Below the pieces are notes generated by a model. It searched no databases, had not been told where the DNA came from, and saw nothing but the letters and a program-made list of their open reading frames with translations. DNA of 64,000 nucleotides from an uncultured Prevotella sp. (GTDB lineage Bacteria > Bacteroidota > Bacteroidia > Bacteroidales > Bacteroidaceae): assembly GCA_944320305.1 (NCBI GenBank), contig CALUGW010000001.1:62001-126000 (forward strand), written 5' to 3'. Shown in pieces: positions 16,299-24,494 of this stretch. Position 1 is the first letter of the stretch. Each line of letters opens with the position of its first letter. The position numbers and the translations under genes are program-made.

Positions 16299-17087
16299 AT
16301 GGCAGCAGGAAAATGGATCGGGGGCTTTCTCGGCTGGATGGCCGGAGGCCCGCTCGGCGCTCTGGCCGGACTGGCCATAGGCGCGATGTTTGACTATGGG
16401 CTTGACAACGTTAACTCGCAGGGCGGCCAGCAGGGGGCGTCCGGCAGTGGAGTGTACGGTGCCGGGCATGACAGTGAGGGGCAGCGCAACAGCTTCCTCT
16501 TCGCCATGCTTGTGCTCGTGTCGTATATAATCAAGGCCGATGGCCGCGTGATGCACTCGGAGATGGAGCTTGTGAGGCGTTTTCTGCGCACCAACTTCGG
16601 CGATGCGGCCGCCCGTCAGGGTGAGGATATCCTGATGCGTCTCTTTGACGAACACAAGCGGAGGGGCGAAGCGTCGTTCCGCAATACCGTGGCCGACTGC
16701 TGCGCCCAGATAGCCGCCAACATGGACCACGCCCAGCGGCTGCAGCTGCTCAACCTGCTTGTGCTTGTGGCAAAGGCCGACGGCACAGTGGTGGAGGCAG
16801 AGGTGGAGGCAATAAGGGAGTGTGCCGTGTGGATGCAGATGCCGCTGACGGACGTGGACTCAATGCTCAACCTTGGCGGCGACAGTCTTGAGGCCGCCTA
16901 TCGTGTGCTCGGCGTGCCCCCGTCGGCGACAGACGAAGAGGTGCGCCGTGCCTACCGCCGGCTGGCGCTTGAGCACCATCCGGACCGCGTGGCCGCCCTT
17001 GGCGATGACATACGCAAGGCCGCAGAGAAGAAGTTCCAGGAAATCAACGAGGCGAAAGAGCGCGTCTATAAGGCCAGAGGAATGTGA
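16299..17087 (+). CDS. TerB-DnaJ domain protein (DjlA-like co-chaperone)
   Basis: 262 residues. The first 30 residues form a Gly-rich hydrophobic segment (GGFLGWMAGGPLGALAGLAIGAM) like the membrane dimerisation segment of DjlA. A TerB-type helical domain follows (about 65-185, LVSYIIKADGRVMHSEM and a second LVLVAKADGTV repeat), then a J domain (about 195-262) with the HPD motif in LEHHPDRVA. By family knowledge it would stimulate DnaK at the membrane. Start at ATG 16299 rather than an in-frame alternative at 16257, since MAAGKWIGG begins the family pattern. It follows tyrA by 57 bases and ends the operon at a strong terminator. Confidence 0.85.
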   Translation: MAAGKWIGGFLGWMAGGPLGALAGLAIGAMFDYGLDNVNSQGGQQGASGSGVYGAGHDSEGQRNSFLFAMLVLVSYIIKADGRVMHSEMELVRRFLRTNFGDAAARQGEDILMRLFDEHKRRGEASFRNTVADCCAQIAANMDHAQRLQLLNLLVLVAKADGTVVEAEVEAIRECAVWMQMPLTDVDSMLNLGGDSLEAAYRVLGVPPSATDEEVRRAYRRLALEHHPDRVAALGDDIRKAAEKKFQEINEAKERVYKARGM

Positions 17088-17180
17088 AAACCACGGTTCA
17101 GGATGGCAAGCCTTTGGGTTTGGAAAAACAACAGGTAGGGATTATCACGAGCTAGCGAGCATATCGCTTTGAGGAAAAAG

Positions 17181-17216
17181 AAGACGAGGACGGCAACCCG
17201 ATGCCGTCCTCGTCTT
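17181..17216. terminator. Bidirectional terminator
   Basis: Perfect 15-base stem (17181-17195 with 17202-17216) with a 6-base loop and T-tracts on both strands. It separates the DnaJ gene (+) from the TonB-dependent receptor (-). Confidence 0.9.
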
Positions 17217-17223
17217 TTTATTC

Positions 17224-19614
17224 CTAAAACTCAAGAATCACCTTGCCGTTGATTTGCCGTCCGGTCAGATAGTTAGGCACGGCGTATTGTTGGTTTGTCA
17301 CGTCTGTTACCCAGTAATATGAGTTTACGTTGCTTATGCCGAAAAGGTTGAGGCAGTCGATTCCCAGCCATATGTTTCTGAACAGGCTCCGTTGTTTTCT
17401 GTCGTCGTTGTCGTAGGCTCTGTAGCTTAGTCCGATGTCTACGCGCTTATAGGCCGGTGCCCTGAAGTTCTGGTATTCCAGACCCTTGTGTGGCGGCCCG
17501 AAAGGCAAACCGTCGGCAAATGCCAGCTGAAGCGCCATCTTCCAGCGTTCTGTTCCCGGAAAATAGTCTGTGAAGTGCAGGTTGATGGAGTATCTCTGGT
17601 CTGTCGGCATGGGTACTGTCCGGCCGTCGATCTTCTGTTTGGTGCTCATAAGCGAGAATGTTACCCACGAGTCAGCACCGGGAACAAACTCTCCGTAGAG
17701 CTTGAGGTCCAGCCCGGCCGCATAACCGCTGCCGGAGTTCTCACCGTAATATGTAACCTTGACATTGTTGACATTGTATGGAATGATGTTGCTCAGTGCC
17801 TTGTAATAGGCCTCCGCCGTGAATTTGTATCTGCGCTCTTTTATTCTGAAGCGGTAGTCAAAGGCCGCGACAAAGTGTATTGACCGCTGGCTCTTGATTT
17901 TTTCATTGAGCCTTACTGTGGTTGAGCCGCTTTCTGTCACGGTGTCGCGCAGTTCTTTAAAGAACGGCGCCTGGTAGTAAAGGCCGGTTGCGAAGCGGAA
18001 TGTCATGTCATTGTTGAATGCCGGTATGACGGCGAGTGACACACGTGGTGACACCGTAGTCTCTTTGTTGAACGACCAGTTGCTGAACCTGATGCCGTAG
18101 TTGAGCGTGAACAGTGTGGTTTTCTCTATTCCCGTTGAGAATTTGTAGACGTCCTGGATGTAGCCTTCGATTCTGTGGCTGTTCAGCGTGTTTCTTGAAC
18201 TCATGGAGTAAATAAGGTCAAGCCGGTCTGCAGAATGCGGAATGGAGTAGCCGCTGGAGTCGCGCATTTCGTATTCTCTGGAGTTTTCTTCTACGTGTTC
18301 AATCTTGTATGTCAGCCCCCCCTCAATGCTGTGCCTGTTTGCTTTGTGGCTCAGCATCAGTTTGAAGCTTTCGACACTTGCGGTCAGATAGTTTCTCGCG
18401 TGTTCCATATAGGTGCCTACGCCGATGTTGGTGTTCATCTGTGTGTCGTCAAGCCAGTACTGCCCTTGTATGTCGTAGGTCTCTTGTTCTTTTGTGTAAA
18501 AGGCCGACGCGAGTAATGACAGCTTGGTGTTGGCGGTGAAGTTTCTCGAAATGGTCAACGCGCCGAAGAATGTTCTGAACACATCTTTCTCTTGTCCGTC
18601 GAAATAAACCCGGAAAGACTTCACATCCTCCATTGTGCCGAATGATGTCTCGCGGTCTGTCGGTACAAAATTATAATGGTTTTCAGATATGTTGCCGATG
18701 AAGTCGACGGTCCAGCGCTGGTTCGGATGGTAGCTGATGTAAGTCTGGTAATCAAGGAAGTTTGGCCTGTATTCTCCATCTGTGTCCAGCGAGCCGAGCA
18801 AGTATCTGTTCGTTTTGTAGCGAAGTCCGTGGCTCATGGAAAATTTCTTGTTGCCATAACCTACATACGCGCTGGCACCCAGAAGGGAGGCTGTGGCGTT
18901 GGCTTCGAATTTGTCTGCTTTCTTGTATGTTATGTCGAGGGCCGAAGACATCTTGTCGCCGTATTTAGCCTCGAAGCCTCCTGTTGAGAATGCCACCTGC
19001 TCAACCATGTCGGCATTGATGATGCTCAGCCCCTCCTGCTGTCCGCTCCGGATGAGCAGCGGCCGGTATACCTCGATGTTGTTGATGTAAACAGAGTTCT
19101 CGTCAAAGCTGCCACCTCTCACATTGTATTGCGACGACAGCTCACTGTGTGTCGAGACTCCCGCCTGCTGCTGTATCAATTGTTCCACGGCGTTGCCTGT
19201 CGCGGTTGGCACGCCTTTCATGTCTTTTATGTCGAGCCGCTCTGTTCCGGAGGTCTGTCTGCGTGTTTCGGTTATTACCACCTCTCCCAGTGCTGCCATC
19301 GACGGCAACACGACAACAATCTTTTGTTTCCCCTGTGGATTTGCGAAAACTCTTTTGCGGGCATTGTAGCCAATCATTGAGAACTTGACAACAACGCTGT
19401 CTGCCGATTTCAGTGAAATGCTGAATTCTCCTTTTAAATTTGTCTTTGCCACTTTGCCTTGCTCCAGGCATGAGACAGTCGCCAGCTCTATTGGATTCTG
19501 CTCCTCGTCAACCACCCGTCCTGACAGTATGAAATCTTGGGCTTCTGTCTCCAATATGCTGAGCAGCAGTGCTGCAAATGTAACGACAAATGTTTTTCTG
19601 AAAATTGTTTTCAT
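17224..19614 (-). CDS. TonB-dependent outer-membrane receptor
   Basis: 796 residues. Signal peptide ending ETEAQ; a carboxypeptidase-regulatory-like domain (about 28-110, ILSGRVVDEEQNPIELATV); a plug (about 115-230, MKGVPTATGNAVEQLIQQQAGV, YNVRGGSFDENSVYINNIEVY); and a 22-strand-type barrel ending KVILEF. It imports an unknown ligand across the outer membrane using TonB energy. There is no SusD gene, glycosidase or siderophore gene beside it, so it is not a typical polysaccharide-utilisation pair. It is a lone gene in the minus direction. Confidence 0.92.
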   Translation of the reverse strand: MKTIFRKTFVVTFAALLLSILETEAQDFILSGRVVDEEQNPIELATVSCLEQGKVAKTNLKGEFSISLKSADSVVVKFSMIGYNARKRVFANPQGKQKIVVVLPSMAALGEVVITETRRQTSGTERLDIKDMKGVPTATGNAVEQLIQQQAGVSTHSELSSQYNVRGGSFDENSVYINNIEVYRPLLIRSGQQEGLSIINADMVEQVAFSTGGFEAKYGDKMSSALDITYKKADKFEANATASLLGASAYVGYGNKKFSMSHGLRYKTNRYLLGSLDTDGEYRPNFLDYQTYISYHPNQRWTVDFIGNISENHYNFVPTDRETSFGTMEDVKSFRVYFDGQEKDVFRTFFGALTISRNFTANTKLSLLASAFYTKEQETYDIQGQYWLDDTQMNTNIGVGTYMEHARNYLTASVESFKLMLSHKANRHSIEGGLTYKIEHVEENSREYEMRDSSGYSIPHSADRLDLIYSMSSRNTLNSHRIEGYIQDVYKFSTGIEKTTLFTLNYGIRFSNWSFNKETTVSPRVSLAVIPAFNNDMTFRFATGLYYQAPFFKELRDTVTESGSTTVRLNEKIKSQRSIHFVAAFDYRFRIKERRYKFTAEAYYKALSNIIPYNVNNVKVTYYGENSGSGYAAGLDLKLYGEFVPGADSWVTFSLMSTKQKIDGRTVPMPTDQRYSINLHFTDYFPGTERWKMALQLAFADGLPFGPPHKGLEYQNFRAPAYKRVDIGLSYRAYDNDDRKQRSLFRNIWLGIDCLNLFGISNVNSYYWVTDVTNQQYAVPNYLTGRQINGKVILEF

Positions 19615-19734
19615 TTGATATAATAAACGTTGAAACGCTTGATTATATTGTGTTTGGATTGCAGTAAAACCCGGCGTCGCGCTGTTTGTGGTATTTTATA
19701 GGATTGCAAGTTCAATATTATTAAAGAAATGTTG

Positions 19735-19742
19735 TACTTTTG
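19735..19742 (+). promoter_or_regulatory. -7 element TACTTTTG before the AlaX-like gene
   Basis: TACTTTTG ends 12 bases before the first ATG (19755), so the mRNA would have almost no 5' leader. No clear -33 motif. Confidence 0.5.
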
Positions 19743-19754
19743 CATAAAAATTCA

Positions 19755-20228
19755 ATGATGGACAAAGATTTGGTATTGAACGCACACAACAAGGAAGAGT
19801 TCCCGCCTGCACATACCGCAGAGCATCTTCTGAACCAGACGATGGTGCGTATGTTTGGGTGCGAAAGGTCTGGCAACGCCCATATTGAGCGGAAGAAAAG
19901 TAAAATCAGCTATGTTCTTGACCATAAGCCAACGCGGAAAGAAGAAAAAGCCATCGAGGACAAGATGAATGAGCTTATTGCGGAGGATATGCCTGTCACG
20001 TTTGAGTTTGTAGGGCGTGACGATATTCCCGGCGGAGTGAGCCTTGACCGTCTGCCGTCTGATGCGTCGGACACGATCCGGCTTGTGCGCATCGGCGATT
20101 ATGATGTCTGCCCGTGCATTGGGAAGCATGTCAGAAGCACAGCGCAGATTGGCCGGTTTGAAATGCTCGGAACCAATTGGGACGAGCTGTCGCATACTTT
20201 CAGAATACGCTACAAGGTTGTGCAATAA
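19755..20228 (+). CDS. AlaX-like tRNA-editing (SAD) domain protein
   Basis: 157-158 residues (ATG 19755 or 19758). The zinc-site motifs of the Thr/Ala-tRNA synthetase second additional domain are present: HTAEHLLNQ (H-x3-H) near residue 20 and CPCIGKHV (C-x3-H) near 120. Stand-alone proteins of this type hydrolyse mischarged tRNA such as Ser-tRNA(Ala) in the cytoplasm. The glycine-rich GGVSLDRLPSDASD region fits the editing pocket, but the substrate tRNA cannot be told. It is shorter than AlaX-M/L forms, which carry more N-terminal sequence. Confidence 0.75.
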   Translation: MMDKDLVLNAHNKEEFPPAHTAEHLLNQTMVRMFGCERSGNAHIERKKSKISYVLDHKPTRKEEKAIEDKMNELIAEDMPVTFEFVGRDDIPGGVSLDRLPSDASDTIRLVRIGDYDVCPCIGKHVRSTAQIGRFEMLGTNWDELSHTFRIRYKVVQ

Positions 20229-20462
20229 ACAGTTTGGACTGCGGGGCGTCATGGTTAGCCGGCGGAAAAACGTATCGTTTTGCAGACAAGAAACGGGGCG
20301 GTCAGAAAAGCCGGTTGCGCCTTTGCGGCTGTTTCCCAAAGCAGATGAGGCGTCATGCCTTGGCTGATGAGCAAACGGTGTGGGAGAAGTTTGTGCCTTT
20401 GGCAGAGCGCACCACTTCGCAAAAAGGACAACCAAAGGCGCGGAGCGACATGAAACACGGTG

Positions 20463-20550
20463 CAAAACGGTACATATTGCATCACGAAACGGCCTGTTTC
20501 GCGCTGCAAACCGGCCTGTTTTACACGCCAAAACAACCCGTTTTAGTTTG
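20463..20550. repeat. 22-base tandem array, locus E (4 units)
   Basis: Units start at 20463, 20485, 20507 and 20529, exactly 22 apart, each CAAAAC or CGAAAC followed by GGCC or similar and TTTCG/TTTTA. The rest of the 20229-20806 gap shows no gene I can support; it contains other short GC-rich repeats such as GCCGCCAA (20562 and 20601). Confidence 0.75.
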
Positions 20551-20775
20551 AAATAATATGCCGCCAAACGACTGCGAATCGGCGGAATAATAACGCTTTG
20601 CCGCCAAGGTTGTAACAAAAAGACATTAGCCTGCTTACTGTTTTTCCGGGCGCCGTCATAATGGGTAAAATCGAGACGGCTCACGGCCATGTTCCGATTT
20701 CGGACAATCCGCCGCAACAAGGTTTTCAGACGGACTCCAAGAAGCGGGAACAGAACATTTTTGTTCAACAAAAAA

Positions 20776-20803
20776 ATGCGGCGTGCTGTCGTTCACGCCG
20801 CAT
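20776..20803 (-). terminator. Terminator of rng
   Basis: Perfect 10-base stem (20776-20785 with 20794-20803) directly after the rng stop, followed on the minus strand by a T-tract (20771-20776). Confidence 0.85.
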
Positions 20804-20806
20804 CTT

Positions 20807-22381
20807 TTATTTTGTCTCAATTTCTTCTTTCATATCAATGAAGTTACCCTTTTTGTCATAAAACTCATATTGCAGAAACGCCAGTTTCTGAGACGGTATG
20901 ACATTAAGTCCGAGTCCGTACTTTATCTGCCAGTGTCGTTTTAATGAAAACAATCCCTGATTGATGTAAGCAGCGACATATGGATGGACATGGAGGTTGA
21001 ACTTCTTGATTCCTATTTTATTGACCAGACGGTCAATTTTACTTTCCAGTTGGTCTGTGAACAGAATGCTTGATTTGATTTTCCCCTTGCCGAAACAGGT
21101 CGGGCATGTCTCGTCTACATTCACGTCCATTGCCGGACGGACTCTCTGACGTGTGATTTGCATCAGTCCAAACTTGCTCAGAGGCAGGATGTTGTGGCGG
21201 GCCCTGTCCTTTTGCATGTTTTTGCACATCCGCTCATAAAGCATCTGCCTGTCCTCTGCCAGGTTCATGTCTATGAAGTCAACGACAATGATTCCTCCCA
21301 TGTCTCTCAGCCGCAGCTGCCTTGCTATTTCATCGGCGGCGCCAAGATTCACCTCAAGGGCGTTGGCCTCCTGGCCGTTCTCCGATCTTGTTCTGTTTCC
21401 GCTGTTGACGTCAACCACGTGAAGCGCCTCGGTGTGCTCGATGATAAGATAAGCCCCACGCTTATAGTTGACTGTTTTCCCGAATGAGGACTTGATCTGT
21501 TTTGTTACGTTGAAGTTGTCAAAAATCGGCACCTGGCCGTTGTATCGTTTGACAATGTCTGCCTTCTCGGGAGCAATCAGTTTGATGTAGTCTTTTATTT
21601 GCGAGAAGATTTCCTCGTCGTTGACATAAATCCCATCGTATGTGGGATTGAACAAGTCACGGAGCAACGCCACAACCCGGCTGGTCTCTTCATAGACAAT
21701 TTGCGGGCGTGTCGTGCTTTTCTGCACCTTGGTAATGGTGTCTTCCCAGCGCTTGAGCAGCGCTTTCAGCTCTTTGTCCAGTTCTGCGACCCGCTTTCCT
21801 TCTGCGGATGTGCGCACAATCACGCCGAAATTCTTCGGCTTTATGCTTTGGATGAGCTGTTTAAGGCGTGTCCGTTCTTCGCCTTTCTTGATTTTTGAGG
21901 AAACAGAAACTTTATCGTTGAAAGGTATCAACACCATGTACCGGCCGGCGAAGCTCAGCTCGCAAGTGAGGCGGGGGCCTTTTGTTGATATCGGTTCTTT
22001 GACAATCTGTACCAAAACTTCCTGTCCGACCTTGATTGTCGTCTGCACGCTTCCGTCTTTTTTGAGGTCGGGCAGTCTTGAGGCTTTGGATATGGGATAG
22101 AGTTTCTTCTTGTCGCTCTGAACCTGTTTCAGGTATTTCTCGTATGAGCTGAACTGTGAGCCTAAGTCAAGATAATGCAAAAACGCATCCCGTTCGAACC
22201 CGACATCAACGAAACAGGCATTCAAACCTGGCATAAGCTTCTTCACTTTTGCCAAATAAATGTTGCCGACAGAAAAAGACGCGGACCTCGCTTCGCTTTG
22301 ATATTCCACAAGGTTTTTATCTTCGAGCAGAGCTATCGAAATTTCCTGAGGTCGGACATCTACTATTACTTCGCTTGTCAT
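20807..22381 (-). CDS. rng: Ribonuclease G/E family endoribonuclease
   Basis: 524 residues. The S1 RNA-binding domain is near 35-130 (VGNIYLAKVKKLMPGLNACFVD), the catalytic core has VVDVNSGNRTR and GGIIVVDFIDM with the Mg-binding Asp residues, and CPTCFGKG is the zinc-link that joins subunits. No long C-terminal scaffold, so it is RNase G-like. It cleaves AU-rich single-stranded RNA in rRNA maturation and mRNA decay. The order HU, small basic gene, rng in one direction is, as I recall, common in Bacteroidetes. Confidence 0.92.
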   Translation of the reverse strand: MTSEVIVDVRPQEISIALLEDKNLVEYQSEARSASFSVGNIYLAKVKKLMPGLNACFVDVGFERDAFLHYLDLGSQFSSYEKYLKQVQSDKKKLYPISKASRLPDLKKDGSVQTTIKVGQEVLVQIVKEPISTKGPRLTCELSFAGRYMVLIPFNDKVSVSSKIKKGEERTRLKQLIQSIKPKNFGVIVRTSAEGKRVAELDKELKALLKRWEDTITKVQKSTTRPQIVYEETSRVVALLRDLFNPTYDGIYVNDEEIFSQIKDYIKLIAPEKADIVKRYNGQVPIFDNFNVTKQIKSSFGKTVNYKRGAYLIIEHTEALHVVDVNSGNRTRSENGQEANALEVNLGAADEIARQLRLRDMGGIIVVDFIDMNLAEDRQMLYERMCKNMQKDRARHNILPLSKFGLMQITRQRVRPAMDVNVDETCPTCFGKGKIKSSILFTDQLESKIDRLVNKIGIKKFNLHVHPYVAAYINQGLFSLKRHWQIKYGLGLNVIPSQKLAFLQYEFYDKKGNFIDMKEEIETK

Positions 22382-22579
22382 TCCTAAAACGGTTTTGTTC
22401 TTTCGTTAGTTGTTTTATGACCATCGCGCCATCGGGGCATGGCCAAATTCTACATTTGCAGTATTGCCACATTGCATCATGCGCTTTTGTCTATACGATT
22501 TGATAAACTGCAGTCCAATAGGCAAGTGCCGGACTGCCTCATTCCGCAATGTGCAATCAGCACATTTCATAATATAGAA

Positions 22580-22620
22580 AGGGTGTGTCACAATCCCATC
22601 GGGTATCCTGACACACTCCT
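22580..22620 (-). terminator. Long hairpin between the small basic gene and rng
   Basis: GGGTGTGTCA (22581-22590) pairs with TGACACACTCC (22609-22619), with a second inner hairpin. On the minus strand TTTCTATATT follows. It may end the HU transcript, so rng would need another promoter. The rest of 22382-22579 holds nothing I can name. Confidence 0.55.
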
Positions 22621-22664
22621 TCCATTAGATTTTTCCGGAATAGACCGCCTTGGTCACATACGGC

Positions 22665-22754
22665 CTATTTGCTCTTGTGTCTATTCTTTCTTAATCTTTT
22701 CTTACGTTTGTGAGTTGCCATCTTGTGGCCTTTTTTCTTCTTTCCGCTTGGCAT
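22665..22754 (-). CDS. Tiny basic protein (29 residues)
   Basis: ATG at 22754 to TAG at 22665. The product starts MPSGKKKKGHKMATHKRKKR and continues with LRKN and RHKSK; more than half the residues are Lys, Arg or His. It lies 25 bases after HU in the same direction. Its composition is that of a ribosomal or nucleic-acid-associated peptide. I recall similar short ORFs beside HU/rng in other Bacteroidetes, but cannot give a family name with certainty. Confidence 0.7.
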   Translation of the reverse strand: MPSGKKKKGHKMATHKRKKRLRKNRHKSK

Positions 22755-22779
22755 AGCTTATAAGTTATTAATGTTATTG

Positions 22780-23067
22780 TTAATTTGTTGAATTCTTCAT
22801 TTTCGCAATGAAACTCTTTGCCGGCTTGAACGCAGGGAAATCGTGGGCGTCAATGGTTATCGTTATGTTCTTTGAAATGTTCCTGGCTGTTTTGGGCGCT
22901 CTGTGCTTTACAATAAAGCTGCCAAACCCCCTGAGGAAGACGTCCTCTTTCCTTGCCGTGAGGCTTTGCCTCACTTCCTCCATAAAAGCTTCAATAGTTG
23001 TGGCAACGTCTCTTTTTGAAAGGCCGGTGTCTTCAACTATTTTATTGATTATATCAGCTTTTGTCAT
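22780..23067 (-). CDS. HU-family DNA-binding protein
   Basis: 95 residues, full HU length. MTKADIINKIVEDTGLSKRDV begins the helical dimer body; FLRGFGSFIVKHRAPKTARN is the start of the DNA-embracing arm, followed by AHDFPAFKPAKSF. As a dimer it bends and packs DNA. Promoter not evident in the AT-rich region 23068-23110. First gene of the HU, small basic protein, (rng) group. Confidence 0.93.
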   Translation of the reverse strand: MTKADIINKIVEDTGLSKRDVATTIEAFMEEVRQSLTARKEDVFLRGFGSFIVKHRAPKTARNISKNITITIDAHDFPAFKPAKSFIAKMKNSTN

Positions 23068-23239
23068 TTCGTAATCGTATTATTGAAACTCTTATACTTT
23101 TATTCCTCCTTGATTTTTCGAGGTGCAAATATAGTCATTTTTGACGGCATGAGGAAATTTATGATGTTTTTTTTTGATAAAATGCCGATAAATGATGGCA
23201 AACGAGATAAATTCCACGTATTTAGGTGGTTACACGTCT

Positions 23240-24352
23240 TCATACTTTCATCAGGTCGCTCATTATCATGTCGCTTACAAAGAGGCCCTTGCGGGTGAGT
23301 CTGAGCTTGTTTCCGCTGTGCTGCAGAAGTCCGTTGCTGATGTAGCTCGCCGCCTGCGACAGGCAGAAGTCGGCATACTCCTTCCCAAACTTCTGTGTGA
23401 TGGAGTTCAAGTCTATTCCTTCGCAGGTCCGTAAAGACAGCATGACAGTGTCGTCGTATTTTGTCGCTGTGTCAAGTGTCTCCGTTTCCGACGGAATGCG
23501 GCCTTGTTCGATAGAGTCCATATATTTAATAATGTCAGAAACATTCCATTGCCTGCTGTCGCCGTTGAACGAATGGGCGGCGGCTCCAATTCCGAGATAC
23601 GGCACGGACCGCCAGTATCCGCTGTTGTGCCTTGACCTGTATCCGCAGCGGGCGAAGTTGCTTATCTCGTAGTGTTCAAATCCTGCCGCGGAAAGCCTGT
23701 CTGTCAGTGTCTCGTACATTTCGAGGCAGGTCTCCTCGTCAATCTCTTTTATCATGCCGTTCAGAAGCATGGAGTGGAGGGCCGTGCCTTCCTCGAACGA
23801 CAGGCAGTAAGCGGAAATGTGTTCCGGCTCAAGTGCGACGGCCTGCCTTATGTCTTCAGCCCACTCCTCTGCGGTCTCGCCGGGAAAGCCGTACATCAGG
23901 TCGATGCTTATGTTGCCGAAGCCCTTTGCGCGGAGTGTCTCCACTGCTTTCTTCACTTCTGCCGAGGTGTGCCTTCTGCGCAGAAACCTCAGCCTGCTGT
24001 CGCAAAATGTCTGGACGCCCAGGCTGACTCTGTTTATCGGAAGCGTGGAAAGAGTTCCGGCATACTCCTCGGTTATGTCGTCGGGGTTGCATTCTATGGT
24101 GATTTCTTTCGCGCGGCAGGTGTCTATGCAGCCGAAAATCTTCGACAGCATCGCGGCGGAAAGCAGGCTTGGAGTTCCGCCGCCAAGGTAGACCGTCTCC
24201 GGCGGACTGTCCAGATAATCTTTCCGCAGCATGATTTCCTTGCAGACGGCACCTACATACCGCCAGGCGTCATGTAGCAGCGTGGTTGAATAGAATCCGC
24301 AATAAACACACCGGCTCTTGCAGAATGGAATGTGAATATATAATCCGGCCAT
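23240..24352 (-). CDS. hemW: Radical SAM heme chaperone HemW
   Basis: 370 residues. The cluster motif CKSRCVYCGF (C-x3-C-x2-C) is at residues 11-20 within LYIHIPFCKSRC. Then come YLGGGTPSLL (SAM GGE-like), SLGVQTFCDSRL, ISIDLMYGFPGET and a C-terminal HemN-like domain. Length and the IHIPFC start fit HemW rather than true HemN, which is longer and has another Cys. HemW binds heme and hands it to acceptor proteins. TATTTTTG on the minus strand (24369-24376) is a likely -7 element 17 bases before the ATG. Confidence 0.88.
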   Translation of the reverse strand: MAGLYIHIPFCKSRCVYCGFYSTTLLHDAWRYVGAVCKEIMLRKDYLDSPPETVYLGGGTPSLLSAAMLSKIFGCIDTCRAKEITIECNPDDITEEYAGTLSTLPINRVSLGVQTFCDSRLRFLRRRHTSAEVKKAVETLRAKGFGNISIDLMYGFPGETAEEWAEDIRQAVALEPEHISAYCLSFEEGTALHSMLLNGMIKEIDEETCLEMYETLTDRLSAAGFEHYEISNFARCGYRSRHNSGYWRSVPYLGIGAAAHSFNGDSRQWNVSDIIKYMDSIEQGRIPSETETLDTATKYDDTVMLSLRTCEGIDLNSITQKFGKEYADFCLSQAASYISNGLLQHSGNKLRLTRKGLFVSDMIMSDLMKV

Positions 24353-24494
24353 TGTTTGAATTTAAATGCAAAAATACTAATTTTGCTTAACCAAATGAAA
24401 TTTCGCTGCGCTATAATTGCAGTTTCTCGCGGAAAAACGCTAATTTAGAGGCCGATTAAATTAAAAAATACCAATAACTTAAATCTATAACGGT

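Noticed and set aside
17224-19614. Polysaccharide utilisation locus around the TonB receptor
   Set aside because: No SusD-like, glycosidase or ECF/anti-sigma gene is adjacent.
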